From assembly GCF_003574835.2 (NCBI RefSeq), contig NZ_CP063196.1, positions 2,852,001 through 2,916,000 of the forward strand: a stretch of DNA of 64,000 bases, read 5' to 3'. Origin of the DNA: Thermobifida halotolerans. GTDB lineage: Bacteria; Actinomycetota; Actinomycetes; Streptosporangiales; Streptosporangiaceae. The notes under the pieces are model-generated. The model saw only the letters and a program-made list of their open reading frames with translations. It ran no database searches and was not told the origin of the DNA. Of this stretch, positions 39,696 through 51,812 are shown in pieces; within the stretch, counting starts at the first letter, position 1; every line of letters starts with the position of its first letter. A program made the position numbers and the translations under genes.

Positions 39696-40406
39696 CTACA
39701 GGTCGCGCAGGAAGGGGTTGGTGGCGCGCTCGCGGCCGACGGTGGTGCGCGGGCCGTGCCCGGGGAGCACCGCGGTGTCGTCTCCTCTGCTCAGGCAGAC
39801 CCGGGACAGGCTGCGCAGGATCTCCGCGTGGTCGCCGCCGGGGAAGTCGGTGCGCCCGATGGAGCCCGCGAACAGCAGGTCCCCGGTGAGGAGGACCTCG
39901 GGGGCGTCCCCGGTCGCGGGCAGTGCGTAGACGACCGAGCCGGGTGTGTGTCCCGGGGCGTGCGCCACGGTGATCTCCAGTCCGGCCAGGCGCAGGACCT
40001 GGCCGTCGGCGACCTCGACCACCCGCTCCGGTTCGTGCAACCGCTCGTGGCCGAACAGCGCCGACAACTGCGCGGCCAGGGCAGGGTCCACTCCCCTGGC
40101 CGGATCGCTCAGCAGCGGACGGTCCGCGGCGTGCGCGTACGCCGCGACGCCGTGGGTCCGGCACACGTGCGCGGCCGACCACACGTGGTCGAAGTGACCG
40201 TGGGTGAGCAGGACGGCCGCCGGGGTCAGCGCGTACTCGTCCAGCAGCTTGGCCACTCCTTCTGCGGCCTGCTGCCCCGGATCGACGATCACGCACTCCG
40301 CTCCCGCTTCCGGGGCGACCACGTAGCAGTTCGCCGCGAGCGGTCCGGCGGGAAAGTCTGCGATGAGCACGGTCGGCGCTGACCTCGTTTCCAGAGCTGA
40401 GGGCAC
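39696..40406 (-). CDS. Metallo-beta-lactamase-fold hydrolase (glyoxalase II-like)
   Basis: A 236-residue MBL-fold enzyme. The metal site is LLTHGHFDHVW, with further ligands in VAHAPGHTPGSV, LLTGDLLFAGSIGRTD and VLPGHGPRTT. Members hydrolyse thioesters such as S-lactoylglutathione analogues. In actinomycetes this gene sits in the relA-aspS neighbourhood. The GTG at 40404-40406 has GGAG 9 bases ahead; a GTG at 40368-40370 would match the common start (LIADFPAGPLAANC) but has a weaker ribosome site. A short GC-rich palindrome lies at 39561-39580 downstream. Confidence 0.88.
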   Translation of the reverse strand: MPSALETRSAPTVLIADFPAGPLAANCYVVAPEAGAECVIVDPGQQAAEGVAKLLDEYALTPAAVLLTHGHFDHVWSAAHVCRTHGVAAYAHAADRPLLSDPARGVDPALAAQLSALFGHERLHEPERVVEVADGQVLRLAGLEITVAHAPGHTPGSVVYALPATGDAPEVLLTGDLLFAGSIGRTDFPGGDHAEILRSLSRVCLSRGDDTAVLPGHGPRTTVGRERATNPFLRDL

Positions 40407-40851
40407 TGTCGGTTACTCCATGAGCGTACCGACGCCGTGACGGTTGTGGCGACACGATATCGCCGCCGACGCGCGGTGGGCGGACGGCCGTCCCCCGCGG
40501 CCGGTGCGGGCGCGGTCCCCGAGAGCGGGTGGGGCGAGGAGGGCATACGGGGGAACGGTCACTCTGCAGCCGCAATTCATCACCATTCGGTCACCACGCT
40601 GCCCGTGACCCTTTGCCAAACGCCGTGACGGTGTCATATTGGTCCGTGCCCGGACCGTGCTCGATGTTCCTTGCCGGATCTGGGCGGCGACATCACAGGT
40701 CGATCCGGCGGATACGGGTAGATTCGTTCCCAAACGTGCCAACGCGCCGTCGCTCCGACGGGGGATCGCGTCTCGGCCGCAGTGCTGGTGGCACGCTGCC
40801 ACGACCATACGGACCTGACGAGCATCAGGCTCATCACTTCAGGAGGACACG
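40407..40851. other. Divergent spacer between MBL hydrolase and DUF349 genes
   Basis: No gene is supported in 445 bases. It must contain both divergent promoters; one rightward candidate is listed separately. Confidence 0.5.
40613..40640 (+). promoter_or_regulatory. Candidate promoter for the DUF349 gene
   Basis: TTGCCA, 16 bases, CATATT, in the only AT-rich part of the spacer and about 210 bases before the start codon. Matched by eye. Confidence 0.3.
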
Positions 40852-42084
40852 GTGACCACGGACCCCTGGGGCCGCGTAGACGACGACGGCACGGTCTATG
40901 TGCGCACGAGCGAGGGCGAACGTGTCGTCGGGTCATGGCAGGCGGGGGCGCCCGAGGAGGCCCTCGCCTTCTTCAAGCGCAAGTACGATTCGCTGCTGAC
41001 CGAAGTGGAACTGCTGGAGAAGCGTCTGGCCACCACCGACCTGTCCGCCGCGCAGGCACTGGCGAGCGTGCAGAAACTGCGTACGGCCGTGACCGAGGCA
41101 CACGCCGTCGGCGACCTGGACTCCCTGGCTCGGCGTCTCGACGTTCTCACCGAGCGGATCGAGCAGCGCCGGGTCGAGCAGAAGCAGGCCCAGGAGCAGG
41201 CGCGTGTCGAGGCCCGCGAGATCAAGGAGCGGATCGTCGCCGAGGCCGAGCGGGTCGCCGAGGAGACGACGCACTGGAAGACCGGCGGCGAGCGCATGCG
41301 GCAGCTCATCGACGAGTGGAAGGCCGCGCCGCGCGCCGACCGCGCCACCGAGCAGGCGCTGTGGAAGCGCATGTCGGCCGCGCGCAACGCCTTCTCCAAG
41401 CGGCGCAAGGCCTACTTCGCCGGACTCGACGAGCAGCGCGAGCAGGTGCGCGAGGTGAAGGAGCGGATCGCCGCCGAGGCCGAGGCGATCGCCGACTCCA
41501 CCGACTGGGGCCCCACCGCGGGCCGCTACCGCGATCTGATGCAGCAGTGGAAGTCCGCAGGGCGGACCGACCGCGCCACCGAGGACGCGCTGTGGGAACG
41601 GTTCAAGGGCGCCCAGGACCGCTTCTTCTCGGCCCGTAACGCGGCCTTCGCCGAACGCGACGCCGAACTGCGCGGCAACGCCGAGATCAAGGAGAAACTG
41701 CTGGAGGAGGCCCGTCAGGCGCTGCTTCCGGTCACCGACCCGCGCGAGGCCCGCGCGAGGCTGCGCGACTTCCAGGAGCGCTGGGAGGAGGCCGGCGCGG
41801 CGCCGCGCGACGTGCGGGACCGCCTCGAAGGGGCCTTCCGCAAGATCGAGGAGACCGTGCGCAGGGCCGAGGAGCAGGAGTGGCAGCGCACCAACCCCGA
41901 GGCCCGCGCCCGCGCCGAGGCGACCATCGCCCAGTTGCGCGACTCCATCGGGACGCTGGAGCGGCAGTTGGCCCGTGCGCGTGAGGCCGGGGACGACCGC
42001 AGGGCGGACGAGGCGCGGGAGTCGCTCGAGGCCCGCCGTTCGTGGCTGGCCGAGGCCGAGAAGGCGCTGGAGGAGATGAGCTGA
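40852..42084 (+). CDS. DUF349 repeat protein
   Basis: A 410-residue, very charged coiled-coil protein. At least two clear DUF349 repeats of about 75 residues begin near residue 125 and carry the pattern THWKTGGERMRQLIDEWKAA and DWGPTAGRYRDLMQQWKSA, each followed by R-x-x-RATE-x-x-LW and an FF-x-x-R helix; a third, weaker one follows (ARLRDFQERWEEAG). The N-terminus WGRVDDDGTVYVRTSEGERV is conserved in actinobacterial members. No catalytic motif, membrane segment or known activity. GGAGG precedes the GTG start. Confidence 0.88.
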   Translation: MTTDPWGRVDDDGTVYVRTSEGERVVGSWQAGAPEEALAFFKRKYDSLLTEVELLEKRLATTDLSAAQALASVQKLRTAVTEAHAVGDLDSLARRLDVLTERIEQRRVEQKQAQEQARVEAREIKERIVAEAERVAEETTHWKTGGERMRQLIDEWKAAPRADRATEQALWKRMSAARNAFSKRRKAYFAGLDEQREQVREVKERIAAEAEAIADSTDWGPTAGRYRDLMQQWKSAGRTDRATEDALWERFKGAQDRFFSARNAAFAERDAELRGNAEIKEKLLEEARQALLPVTDPREARARLRDFQERWEEAGAAPRDVRDRLEGAFRKIEETVRRAEEQEWQRTNPEARARAEATIAQLRDSIGTLERQLARAREAGDDRRADEARESLEARRSWLAEAEKALEEMS

Positions 42085-42104
42085 GGTGATCGACCGCGGT
42101 GGGC

Positions 42105-42128
42105 GGCGTCCCGGGGGGCCGGGACGCC
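42105..42128. terminator. Convergent terminator
   Basis: GGCGTCCCGG and CCGGGACGCC form a perfect 10-base stem with a 4-base loop between the convergent DUF349 and cupin genes. Confidence 0.65.
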
Positions 42129-42152
42129 GTTCGCTGTGTCAGCGCCGCGTCG

Positions 42153-42530
42153 TCACGGCGTCTCCCGGGCCCGGCGGCTGCTGACCTCCTGCGGGGATTC
42201 GTCGTTCATCACCACGGTCAGCAGGACCGCCGCGTCCTCCAGCGCGGTCACCGCGTGTCTGGCCTGCGGAATCAGCAGCAGGTCGCCGGAGCGGGCGTCC
42301 CAGGAGTCGTCTCCGGCGGTGAGGCGCACCCTGCCGCGCAGCACCTGGAGTGTGCTCTGTCCGGGGTTGGGGTGTTCCGACATCCCCGCTCCCTCACGGA
42401 AGGCGATCAGGGTCTGCCGAAGGGAGTGCTCGTGCCCGCCGTAGACGGTGGTGGCGCTGCGTCCCGCCGACACCTCGACGGCGCGCCGCAACTGCTGCTG
42501 GGCGAGCGCGTCCAGTGAGAGTTTCTGCAT
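42153..42530 (-). CDS. Small cupin-domain protein
   Basis: A 125-residue single-domain cupin. SEHPNPGQSTLQVLRGRVRL fits cupin motif 1 (His plus Gly-rich turn), and ARSGDLLLIPQARHAVTALE fits motif 2 with its second His. Such proteins often bind one metal ion; activity ranges from isomerase to sensor. It starts 47 bases past the (p)ppGpp synthetase stop and may be its last operon member. Substrate unknown. Confidence 0.8.
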   Translation of the reverse strand: MQKLSLDALAQQQLRRAVEVSAGRSATTVYGGHEHSLRQTLIAFREGAGMSEHPNPGQSTLQVLRGRVRLTAGDDSWDARSGDLLLIPQARHAVTALEDAAVLLTVVMNDESPQEVSSRRARETP

Positions 42531-42577
42531 AGCGCCAGTCTGCGGGGTGGGCGCGACCGACAGAACGCGACACTCCG

Positions 42578-45034
<2,457 letters not shown>

Positions 45035-45288
45035 GACACCCTCCCGCGGCTGAGCCGGCGAGGCCGCCACCACGCCGGACGGTTCGTACAGGCCGAGAAC
45101 GATGGGACGTGATCGTCGCCATCCGACGCACCGGTTCGATGAGCGATGCGGGTGCCTGAAACACCCGTATGTCCTTCCAACGCGATGCCGCGGTACCGTC
45201 ATTCCCCAGTCTAGGACCGTCCACGGACGGTGGGTCATGCCCCGTTCGGTACGCCGCGAGGGTTCTCACACGGTGTTCTTCCGGGTGG

Positions 45289-45819
45289 TCAGACCGTGGC
45301 CAGGGCCCGCAGGTCGACGTCGGCCAGCTTCTCGCGTCCTTTGAGGAACCCGAGTTCCAGGAGAACGGAGAATTCCACGACGGTACCACCTGCCCGCCGG
45401 ATCAGATCCACCGCGGCCCGTCCTGTGCCTCCGGTGGCGAGCACGTCGTCGACGATGAGCACGCGGCTGCCCGGGGCGACCACGTCGGCGTGCATCTCGA
45501 CCGTCGCGGTACCGTACTCCAGATCATAGGACTCGGCGAGGGTCGCCGCGGGCAGTTTCCCGGCTTTGCGCAGGGGGACGAAGCCCGCTCCGAGTCGCAC
45601 CGCCGCGGGCGCGCCGAAGATGAACCCGCGCGCTTCGAGCCCGGCGACCAGGTCGATCCGCCGGCCCTCCAGCGGCGCGGTGATGGCGTCGACGACCGTC
45701 GCCAGGCCGGTGGGGTGGGCGAGCAGCGGGGTGATGTCCTTGAACACCACGCCGGGCTGGGGATGGTCGGGGATGTCGCGCACGTACCGGGCGATCAGCG
45801 TGGTCACGTCAGCGGTCAT
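45289..45819 (-). CDS. apt: Adenine phosphoribosyltransferase
   Basis: A 176-residue purine salvage enzyme converting adenine and PRPP to AMP. PGVVFKDITPLL at the N-terminus, LEARGFIFG, and the PRPP-binding VLIVDDVLATGGT are diagnostic. The normal length for the family. It is separated from yajC by only 95 bases including a hairpin; secD and secF, which usually lie between these genes, are missing. Confidence 0.96.
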   Translation of the reverse strand: MTADVTTLIARYVRDIPDHPQPGVVFKDITPLLAHPTGLATVVDAITAPLEGRRIDLVAGLEARGFIFGAPAAVRLGAGFVPLRKAGKLPAATLAESYDLEYGTATVEMHADVVAPGSRVLIVDDVLATGGTGRAAVDLIRRAGGTVVEFSVLLELGFLKGREKLADVDLRALATV

Positions 45820-45856
45820 GGACGGAAGGCTTTCTCGGTTCGGTGGGGGGATGGGC

Positions 45857-45886
45857 GGTACCGGTCCCGGGCGCGGGTCCGGTACC
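45857..45886 (-). terminator. Hairpin between yajC and apt
   Basis: GGTACCGG/CCGGTACC plus CCCG/CGGG, with one T-T mismatch and a GGCG loop. It lies 28 bases past the yajC stop and probably ends the ruvCAB-yajC transcript. Confidence 0.5.
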
Positions 45887-45914
45887 GGGGGACGGGCGGT
45901 GCGGGACCGGGGGC

Positions 45915-46289
45915 TCAGGAGCCGTCCCTGCCGTCACCGAAGTCGGGACGGTCCTCGGGCGGGGTGTCGTTGTCGGCGTCCCGGGGGGAGACGACCTCTC
46001 CGATGCCCGCCTTGACCATGCGGATGCGGGTGCCCGGCGAGATCTCCACTTCCACGTCGTTGTCGTGGACGTCGATGACGGTCCCGTAGATCCCCGCCTT
46101 CGTCATCACCTCGGTTCCCGGTGTCAGCGAGTTCTGCATCTGCATCTCCTGCTGCCGGCGCTTCTGCTGCGGCCGGAAGAACAGCAGGTAGAAGACGAGG
46201 ATGATGAGGGCGAACATCAGCAGTTGGCTGATCAGGCCGGCGCCCTGGTTCTGTTGCTGCTGTTCTGCGAGAGTGATCAGGCCCTGCAC
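45915..46289 (-). CDS. yajC: Preprotein translocase subunit YajC
   Basis: A 124-residue Sec accessory protein. One membrane helix near the N-terminus (LLMFALIILVFYLLFF) is followed by RPQQKRRQQEMQMQ and the cytoplasmic LTPGTEVMTKAGIYGTV, the YajC signature. YajC normally acts with SecD and SecF, which are not encoded here. I chose the GTG at 46287-46289, preceded by AGGAAAGGACGCCCC. It is 137 bases past the ruvB stop. Confidence 0.93.
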   Translation of the reverse strand: MQGLITLAEQQQQNQGAGLISQLLMFALIILVFYLLFFRPQQKRRQQEMQMQNSLTPGTEVMTKAGIYGTVIDVHDNDVEVEISPGTRIRMVKAGIGEVVSPRDADNDTPPEDRPDFGDGRDGS

Positions 46290-46426
46290 GGGGCGTCCTT
46301 TCCTGGGTCTTCGTGGCCGCGCCGACCAGTGGGCGCGGCTGCGGTCGGCGACACGCTCGCCGTCAACGAACGGGCTCGCTCGGAGGTTCCCCGCCGGGGC
46401 GGGTGGCGGCCGCCTGCCCTGCCAGC

Positions 46427-47482
46427 CTACGGCTCCTCGTCGGCGTCGAACAGACCGCCCGCGCCGAAAGCGGCGTCGGGGGGCGGGGTCAGTCCCATGT
46501 GCGTCCACGCCTGGGGGGTGGCGACCCGGCCGCGGGGGGTCCGGGCGACGAATCCCGACCGGACGAGGAAGGGTTCCGCGACGACCTCCACGGTCTCGGG
46601 CTCCTCCCCCACCGACACCGCGAGGGTGGACAGGCCCACGGGGCCGCCCCGGAACCGGCGCAGCAGCGCGGTCAGCACGGCGCGGTCGAGGCGGTCCAGG
46701 CCCTCGTCGTCGACCTCGTAGAGGTTGAGGGCGGCGCGGGCGCTGTCCAGGGTGAGCCGTCCGTCCCCGCGGACCTCGGCGTAGTCGCGGACCCGGCGCA
46801 GCAGCCGGTTGGCGATCCGGGGGGTGCCGCGGGAGCGCCGGGCGATCTCGGCCGCGGCGTCGGCGTCCAGTTCGGCTCCCAGCAGGCGTGCGGAGCGGCG
46901 CAGGATGACCTCCAGCTCCTCGGGGCGGTAGAAGTCCATGTGCGCGACGAACCCGAACCGGTCGCGCAGCGGGGCGGGCAGCATCCCGGCCCGGGTGGTG
47001 GCCCCGACCAGGGTGAACGGGGCGATGTCGAGGGGGATCGCGGTCGCGCCCGGCCCCTTGCCGACCACGACGTCGACCCGGAAGTCCTCCATGGCGACGT
47101 ACAGCATCTCCTCGGCGGGGCGCGCCATGCGGTGGATCTCGTCCAGGAACAGGACCTCGCCCTCGCGCAGGGTGGACAGCACCGCGGCCAGGTCCCCGGA
47201 CCGTTCGATGGCGGGGCCGGAGGTGATGCGCAGCGGGGCCCCGAGTTCGGCGGCGACGATCATGGCCAGGGTGGTCTTGCCGAGTCCGGGGCCGCCGGAC
47301 ATCAGGATGTGGTCGGGGGCCTTGCCGCGCCGCTGCGCGCTGCGCAGGACCAGGGAGAGCTGTTCGCGTACGCGCTCCTGGCCGACGAACTCGTCCAGGC
47401 TCCTGGGGCGCAGCGCTCCCTCGATGGCGTGTTCGTCCAGGTCGGCCTCTGGCGACACCAGTTTCCGTTCGTGCTCGCTCAT
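46427..47482 (-). CDS. ruvB: Holliday junction helicase RuvB
   Basis: A 351-residue AAA+ motor of the RuvAB branch-migration complex. Walker [12 protein letters not shown], Walker [10 protein letters not shown], the sensor [11 protein letters not shown], and the C-terminal winged helix ([20 protein letters not shown]) are all intact. The N-terminus [17 protein letters not shown] is normal. Starts 10 bases after ruvA. Confidence 0.97.
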   Translation of the reverse strand: MSEHERKLVSPEADLDEHAIEGALRPRSLDEFVGQERVREQLSLVLRSAQRRGKAPDHILMSGGPGLGKTTLAMIVAAELGAPLRITSGPAIERSGDLAAVLSTLREGEVLFLDEIHRMARPAEEMLYVAMEDFRVDVVVGKGPGATAIPLDIAPFTLVGATTRAGMLPAPLRDRFGFVAHMDFYRPEELEVILRRSARLLGAELDADAAAEIARRSRGTPRIANRLLRRVRDYAEVRGDGRLTLDSARAALNLYEVDDEGLDRLDRAVLTALLRRFRGGPVGLSTLAVSVGEEPETVEVVAEPFLVRSGFVARTPRGRVATPQAWTHMGLTPPPDAAFGAGGLFDADEEP

Positions 47483-47492
47483 CGGCGCTCCT

Positions 47493-48104
47493 CTAGGCGC
47501 GGCTGAGTCTGCGCAGGGCGCTGCGCAGCAGGACGGCGACGTCGGGCTCCTCGCCCGCCTCCGCGGCGACCGCGTCGGCCGCGGCCTCGGCGTCGCGCGT
47601 CGACCAGCCCAGGTTGACCAGTCCGGAGACCACCTGGGGGCGCCACGGCAGGGAGGCGGGCGCGGCGGCCCGGTCGGGGGCGGGCGGCTGGTCGTCTCCG
47701 GCGGGCGCGCCGAGTCTGTCCTTCAGTTCCAGGACGATGCGCTGGGCGCCCTTCTTCCCGATTCCCGGCACCTGGGTGAGCGCTCCGGTGTCCTCGGCGG
47801 CCACGGCGCGGCGCAGCGCGTCGGGGGTGTGGACGGCCAGCATGGCCAGGGCCAGGCGCGGTCCGACCCCGCTGGCGGTCTGGAGGCGTTCGAAGACGTC
47901 GCGTTCGTCGTCGTCACCGAAGCCGAACAGGGTGAGGGAGTCCTCCCGGACCACCAGCGAGGTGGCGACGGTGGTGTGCTCGCCCACCCGCAGCCGCGCC
48001 AGGGTGGCCGGGGTGCAGTGCACGGTGATACCGACTCCGCCCACGTCGACGACCGCCGTCCCGCCGCCGCGGGACGCGACCCGGCCGCTGAGGAACGCGA
48101 TCAC
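47493..48104 (-). CDS. ruvA: Holliday junction protein RuvA
   Basis: A 203-residue junction-binding subunit. The OB domain begins [20 protein letters not shown]. Two helix-hairpin-helix motifs follow ([19 protein letters not shown] and [19 protein letters not shown]), then the flexible RuvB-contact domain at the C-terminus. It lies between ruvC and ruvB with short spacers. Confidence 0.96.
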   Translation of the reverse strand: MIAFLSGRVASRGGGTAVVDVGGVGITVHCTPATLARLRVGEHTTVATSLVVREDSLTLFGFGDDDERDVFERLQTASGVGPRLALAMLAVHTPDALRRAVAAEDTGALTQVPGIGKKGAQRIVLELKDRLGAPAGDDQPPAPDRAAAPASLPWRPQVVSGLVNLGWSTRDAEAAADAVAAEAGEEPDVAVLLRSALRRLSRA

Positions 48105-48132
48105 TGTCTCCCCCTCCTTCGCACCACGGGGC

Positions 48133-48681
48133 TCACAGGCCGTTGGCCTGGCGGGCGAGTTCGATCCTGCGGGCGAACTCCTGGCGGGCCCGGGCGACCC
48201 GGGCCTGGGCGCTGCCGCGCCACAGGTGGCAGATGGCCAGGGCGACCGCGTCGGCGGCGTCGGCGGGTCTGGGCGGGCCGTCGAGCCGGAGGATGCGCGC
48301 CACCATGGCGCCCACCTGGGCCTTGTCGGCGCGTCCGCTTCCGGTGATGGCGGCCTTGACCTCGCTGGGGGTGTGCAGGGCGACGGGCAGGCCGCGGCGG
48401 GCGGCGCAGACGACGGCGATGGCGCCGGCCTGCGCGGTGCCCATCACGGTGCGCACGTTGTGCTGGGCGAAGACCCGTTCCACGGCGACCGCGTCGGGCC
48501 GGTGCTCGTCGAGCCACTGCTCGACCCCCCGCTCGATGCCGAGCAGGCGCGCGGGGAGCTCGTCGTCGGCCGGGGTGCGCACCGCTCCGGCCGCGACCAT
48601 GGTGAGCGTGCCGCCGACGGAGCCGTCGACCACGCCCACGCCGCATCGGGTCAGTCCCGGATCGATTCCCAGTACGCGCAC
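48133..48681 (-). CDS. ruvC: Crossover junction endonuclease RuvC
   Basis: A 182-residue resolvase. The catalytic acids are in [12 protein letters not shown] (Asp), [10 protein letters not shown] (Glu) and the C-terminal [13 protein letters not shown] (Asp pair). GTG start at 48681. First of ruvC-ruvA-ruvB; it follows yebC by 126 bases. Confidence 0.96.
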   Translation of the reverse strand: MRVLGIDPGLTRCGVGVVDGSVGGTLTMVAAGAVRTPADDELPARLLGIERGVEQWLDEHRPDAVAVERVFAQHNVRTVMGTAQAGAIAVVCAARRGLPVALHTPSEVKAAITGSGRADKAQVGAMVARILRLDGPPRPADAADAVALAICHLWRGSAQARVARARQEFARRIELARQANGL

Positions 48682-48807
48682 CGTTCCCCCGTTTCTCGAA
48701 CGCTCGTTCGCAGAGCCTACCGGCCCGCGCCGTCACCCGGCGCTTCTGCCCGGAGAACACGCGCGCCCCGGACCGTGCCGGGGCGTGCGTGAGTGGGGCG
48801 GAGCCGA

Positions 48808-49557
48808 TCAGCCGATCTTCGCCATGATGTCGTCGGGGATGTCGGCGTTGGTGTAGACGTTCTGCACGTCGTCGGAGTCCTCGAGGGCGTCCACGAGGCG
48901 CAGCACCTTCTTGGCGCCCTCCTCGTCGAGAGGGACCTCCATGCTCGGCAGGAAGCTCGCCTCGGCCGACTCGTACTCGATCCCGGCGTCCTGCAGGGCG
49001 GTGCGCACCGCGACCAGGTCTCCGGCCTCGCAGACGACCTCGAACGCGTCACCCAGGTCGTTGACGTCCTCGGCGCCGGCTTCGAGCACCGCGAGGGTGA
49101 CGTCGTCCTCGGTGGTGCCGTCCTTGGGGACGATCACCACGCCCTTGCGGTTGAACAGGTAGGACACCGATCCCGCGTCGGCCATGGACCCGCCGTTGCG
49201 GGTGACCGCCACGCGCACCTCGGAGGCGGCGCGGTTGCGGTTGTCGGTGAGGCACTCGACGAGCAGCGCGACTCCGCCGGGGGCGTAGCCCTCGTACATG
49301 ATGGTCTGCCACTCGGCGCCGCCGGCCTCCTCACCGGCGCCGCGCTTGCGGGCGCGTTCGATGTTGTCCAGCGGGACGGAGTTCTTGCGGGCCTTCTGGA
49401 TGGCGTCGTAGAGCGTGGGGTTGCCGTCGGGGTCGCCGCCTCCGGTGCGTGCCGCCACCTCGATGTTCTTGATCAGCTTCGCGAAGAGCTTGCCGCGCTT
49501 GGCGTCGATGGCGGCTTTCTTGTGCTTGGTGGTGGCCCATTTGGAGTGGCCGCTCAT
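48808..49557 (-). CDS. YebC/PmpR-family regulator or translation factor
   Basis: A 249-residue protein of the YebC family, classically called a DNA-binding regulator; recent work on homologues points to relief of ribosome stalling at proline. [20 protein letters not shown] is the family start, and [15 protein letters not shown] and [12 protein letters not shown] follow. The start overlaps the pdxT stop by ATGA. It heads the conserved yebC-ruvCAB order. Confidence 0.95.
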   Translation of the reverse strand: MSGHSKWATTKHKKAAIDAKRGKLFAKLIKNIEVAARTGGGDPDGNPTLYDAIQKARKNSVPLDNIERARKRGAGEEAGGAEWQTIMYEGYAPGGVALLVECLTDNRNRAASEVRVAVTRNGGSMADAGSVSYLFNRKGVVIVPKDGTTEDDVTLAVLEAGAEDVNDLGDAFEVVCEAGDLVAVRTALQDAGIEYESAEASFLPSMEVPLDEEGAKKVLRLVDALEDSDDVQNVYTNADIPDDIMAKIG

Positions 49558-50165
49558 GCCTGTCCTTTCACCATGTCGACGAAGAGCCGGTGGATACGCG
49601 CATCACCGGTGAGCTCGGGGTGGAACGAGGTCGCCAGCAGCCCCCCCTGCCGTACCGCGACGATCCTACCGGCCCGTTCCCCGCGGGAGACGTGCCCGAG
49701 CGCCCGGGCGGCGGCGCCGACCGACTCGACCCAGGGGGCGCGGATGAAGACGGCCTCGACGGGGCCGCCGTCCACACCGGTCACCTCCACGGGGGCCTCG
49801 AAGGAGTCCACCTGGCGCCCGAAGGCGTTGCGCCGCACCGTCATGTCGATCCCGCCGATGGTCTGCTGGCCGGGGGCGCCGTCCTCGATGCGGTCGGCGA
49901 GCATGATCATTCCCGCGCAGGTTCCGTAGGCGGGCATTCCGGCGGCGATGTGCTTGCGCAGCGGTTCGAGGATGTCGAAGGCGACGGCCAGCCGCCACAT
50001 GGTGGTGGACTCTCCGCCGGGGATGACCAGGCCGTCGACCGTGTCGAGTTCGTCGGGGCGGCGGACGGCGAGCGCGCGTGCGCCCACACTCTCCAGGGCG
50101 CGCACGTGTTCGCGGACATCGCCTTGGAGTGCGAGCACTCCGATGGTGGGTGGGACGGACGACAA
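49554..50165 (-). CDS. pdxT: Pyridoxal 5'-phosphate synthase glutaminase subunit
   Basis: A 203-residue class I glutamine amidotransferase that feeds ammonia to Pdx[14 protein letters not shown] begins the fold. [11 protein letters not shown], the nucleophile Cys in [10 protein letters not shown], and the His-Glu in SFHPELTGD form the site. Length normal. Its partner gene pdxS lies 529 bases upstream, beyond a strong hairpin, so the two subunits are probably made from separate transcripts. Confidence 0.96.
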   Translation of the reverse strand: MSSVPPTIGVLALQGDVREHVRALESVGARALAVRRPDELDTVDGLVIPGGESTTMWRLAVAFDILEPLRKHIAAGMPAYGTCAGMIMLADRIEDGAPGQQTIGGIDMTVRRNAFGRQVDSFEAPVEVTGVDGGPVEAVFIRAPWVESVGAAARALGHVSRGERAGRIVAVRQGGLLATSFHPELTGDARIHRLFVDMVKGQA

Positions 50166-50694
50166 GGAACGACCTCGCTTGGCTGCTCACGTTCACGGCC
50201 CGCCGGGGTGTGCTCCGGCGGCGCGGGCCGCGCCCGAGACGCCGTCCCGCGTTTTCCAGGGTAGGCGGTTCGGCGGGGCGCACAGGACGGCGACGGCGGT
50301 CGGCGGCCCCGGGCGGGGTTTTGGGAGCCGAGGTCGCAGGACCCCCCGGGTGGAGGCCGCCTGGCAACCGGTCCGGGAAGTCGGGTAGGCGAGGTGTTCC
50401 GCCCCCGGGCGGGCCACCACGGGCTGGCGCAGGAGTGGGCAGGCGCGCCCGGCGCCGCGACCCACCCGCGCTCCGCGGACAGACCGGAGAGAAGAACACC
50501 GGCCACCACAGGCCGACACCCCGGGTCCGGACCGGCCCGGAAAGCGCGGGAGGAGGGAAGGCGCGGGCGGGTCCGCCTCCGGGGGCCGCGGTGCGCTCCG
50601 CACCTCGGCCGGGGGCTCGGCGACCCCGTCCTCCCCCACCGTGCGGGGTGCCCGGTGGCCGCACCGGGCGCCCCGCACGCGGGCGGACGGGCTG
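50166..50694. other. Long spacer between pdxS and pdxT
   Basis: No gene is supported; the open frames are Arg/Pro/Gly-rich artefacts of high GC. It contains the pdxS terminator and presumably a separate pdxT promoter. Confidence 0.5.
50641..50678 (-). terminator. pdxS terminator
   Basis: A 17-base stem with one G-U type mismatch (50641-50657 with 50662-50678), 16 bases past the pdxS stop. Confidence 0.65.
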
Positions 50695-51636
50695 CTACCA
50701 GCCGCGTCCCGCGTAGCGCTGGGTGTCGTCGAGCTCGTCGAGGTTGATGCCGACCATGGCCTCGCCCAGGCCGCGGGAGACCTCGGCGATGGTGTCGGGG
50801 TCGTCGTAGAAGGTGGTGGCCTTGACGATGGCCTCGGCGCGCTTGGCGGGGTCGCCGGACTTGAAGATGCCGGAGCCGACGAAGACGCCCTCGGCGCCCA
50901 GCTGCATCATCATGGCGGCGTCGGCCGGGGTGGCGATGCCCCCGGCGGTGAACAGCACGACCGGCAGCCTGCCTTCCCGGGCGACCTCCCTGACGAGTTC
51001 GTAGGGGGCGCGCAGTTCCTTGGCCGCGACGAACAGCTCGGCGTCGTCGAGGGTCTTCAGGCGCCTCATGTCGGCGCGGATCTGGCGCATGTGGCGGGTG
51101 GCCTCGACGACGTTGCCGGTCCCGGCCTCGCCCTTGGAGCGGATCATGGCCGCGCCCTCGGCGATGCGGCGCAGCGCCTCACCCAGGTTGGTGGCGCCGC
51201 ACACGAACGGCACGGTGAAGTTCCACTTGTTGATGTGGTGGGCCTCGTCGGCGGGGGTGAGCACCTCGGACTCGTCGATGTAGTCCACACCCAGCGACTG
51301 CAGGACCTGCGCCTCGACGAAGTGGCCGATGCGGGCCTTGGCCATGACGGGGATGGACACGGCGTTGATGATGCCCTCGATCATGTCCGGGTCGGACATG
51401 CGGGCCACACCGCCCTGCTTGCGGATGTCGGCGGGGACGCGCTCCAGGGCCATGACCGCGACCGCTCCGGCGTCCTCGGCGATCTTGGCCTGCTCCGGTG
51501 TGACCACGTCCATGATCACACCGCCCTTGAGCTGCTCGGCCATGCCGCGCTTGACGCGGTCGGTGCCGACCGTGCTTTCGGTGGTGTTCTCGGCGGTGTT
51601 GGTCACGGCTGTGGGCTCCATGTTCTCGGTGGACAC
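50695..51636 (-). CDS. pdxS: Pyridoxal 5'-phosphate synthase subunit PdxS
   Basis: A 313-residue TIM-barrel synthase making PLP from ribose 5-phosphate, glyceraldehyde 3-phosphate and ammonia. [31 protein letters not shown] with the Schiff-base Lys, and [15 protein letters not shown] are intact. [11 protein letters not shown] and the C-terminal ERYAGRGW-like end are usual. The first 25 or so residues are Thr/Glu-rich and variable. The GTG at 51634-51636 is used here; an ATG five codons later is possible. Confidence 0.97.
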   Translation of the reverse strand: MSTENMEPTAVTNTAENTTESTVGTDRVKRGMAEQLKGGVIMDVVTPEQAKIAEDAGAVAVMALERVPADIRKQGGVARMSDPDMIEGIINAVSIPVMAKARIGHFVEAQVLQSLGVDYIDESEVLTPADEAHHINKWNFTVPFVCGATNLGEALRRIAEGAAMIRSKGEAGTGNVVEATRHMRQIRADMRRLKTLDDAELFVAAKELRAPYELVREVAREGRLPVVLFTAGGIATPADAAMMMQLGAEGVFVGSGIFKSGDPAKRAEAIVKATTFYDDPDTIAEVSRGLGEAMVGINLDELDDTQRYAGRGW

Positions 51637-51812
51637 GGTTATCGTCTCGATGCGAGGAGGATCTTATTGGGTGGGGCGCGCGCCGCCCGAGGCGGCCTCC
51701 CGCTCCCGCGCCTCCATGGTAGGTCCCGCTTTGTCCGTTTCTGTGGACAAGGTGGCGCCTTGGGGCGCGGGGTTGCGCCGGAATGGCGACCCGTTGACAC
51801 AACGCCGCCCCG

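Noticed and set aside
50193-50678. 161-codon leftward frame in the pdxS-pdxT spacer
   Set aside because: Arg/Pro/Gly-rich, crosses the pdxS terminator, lacks a ribosome site and resembles no family.
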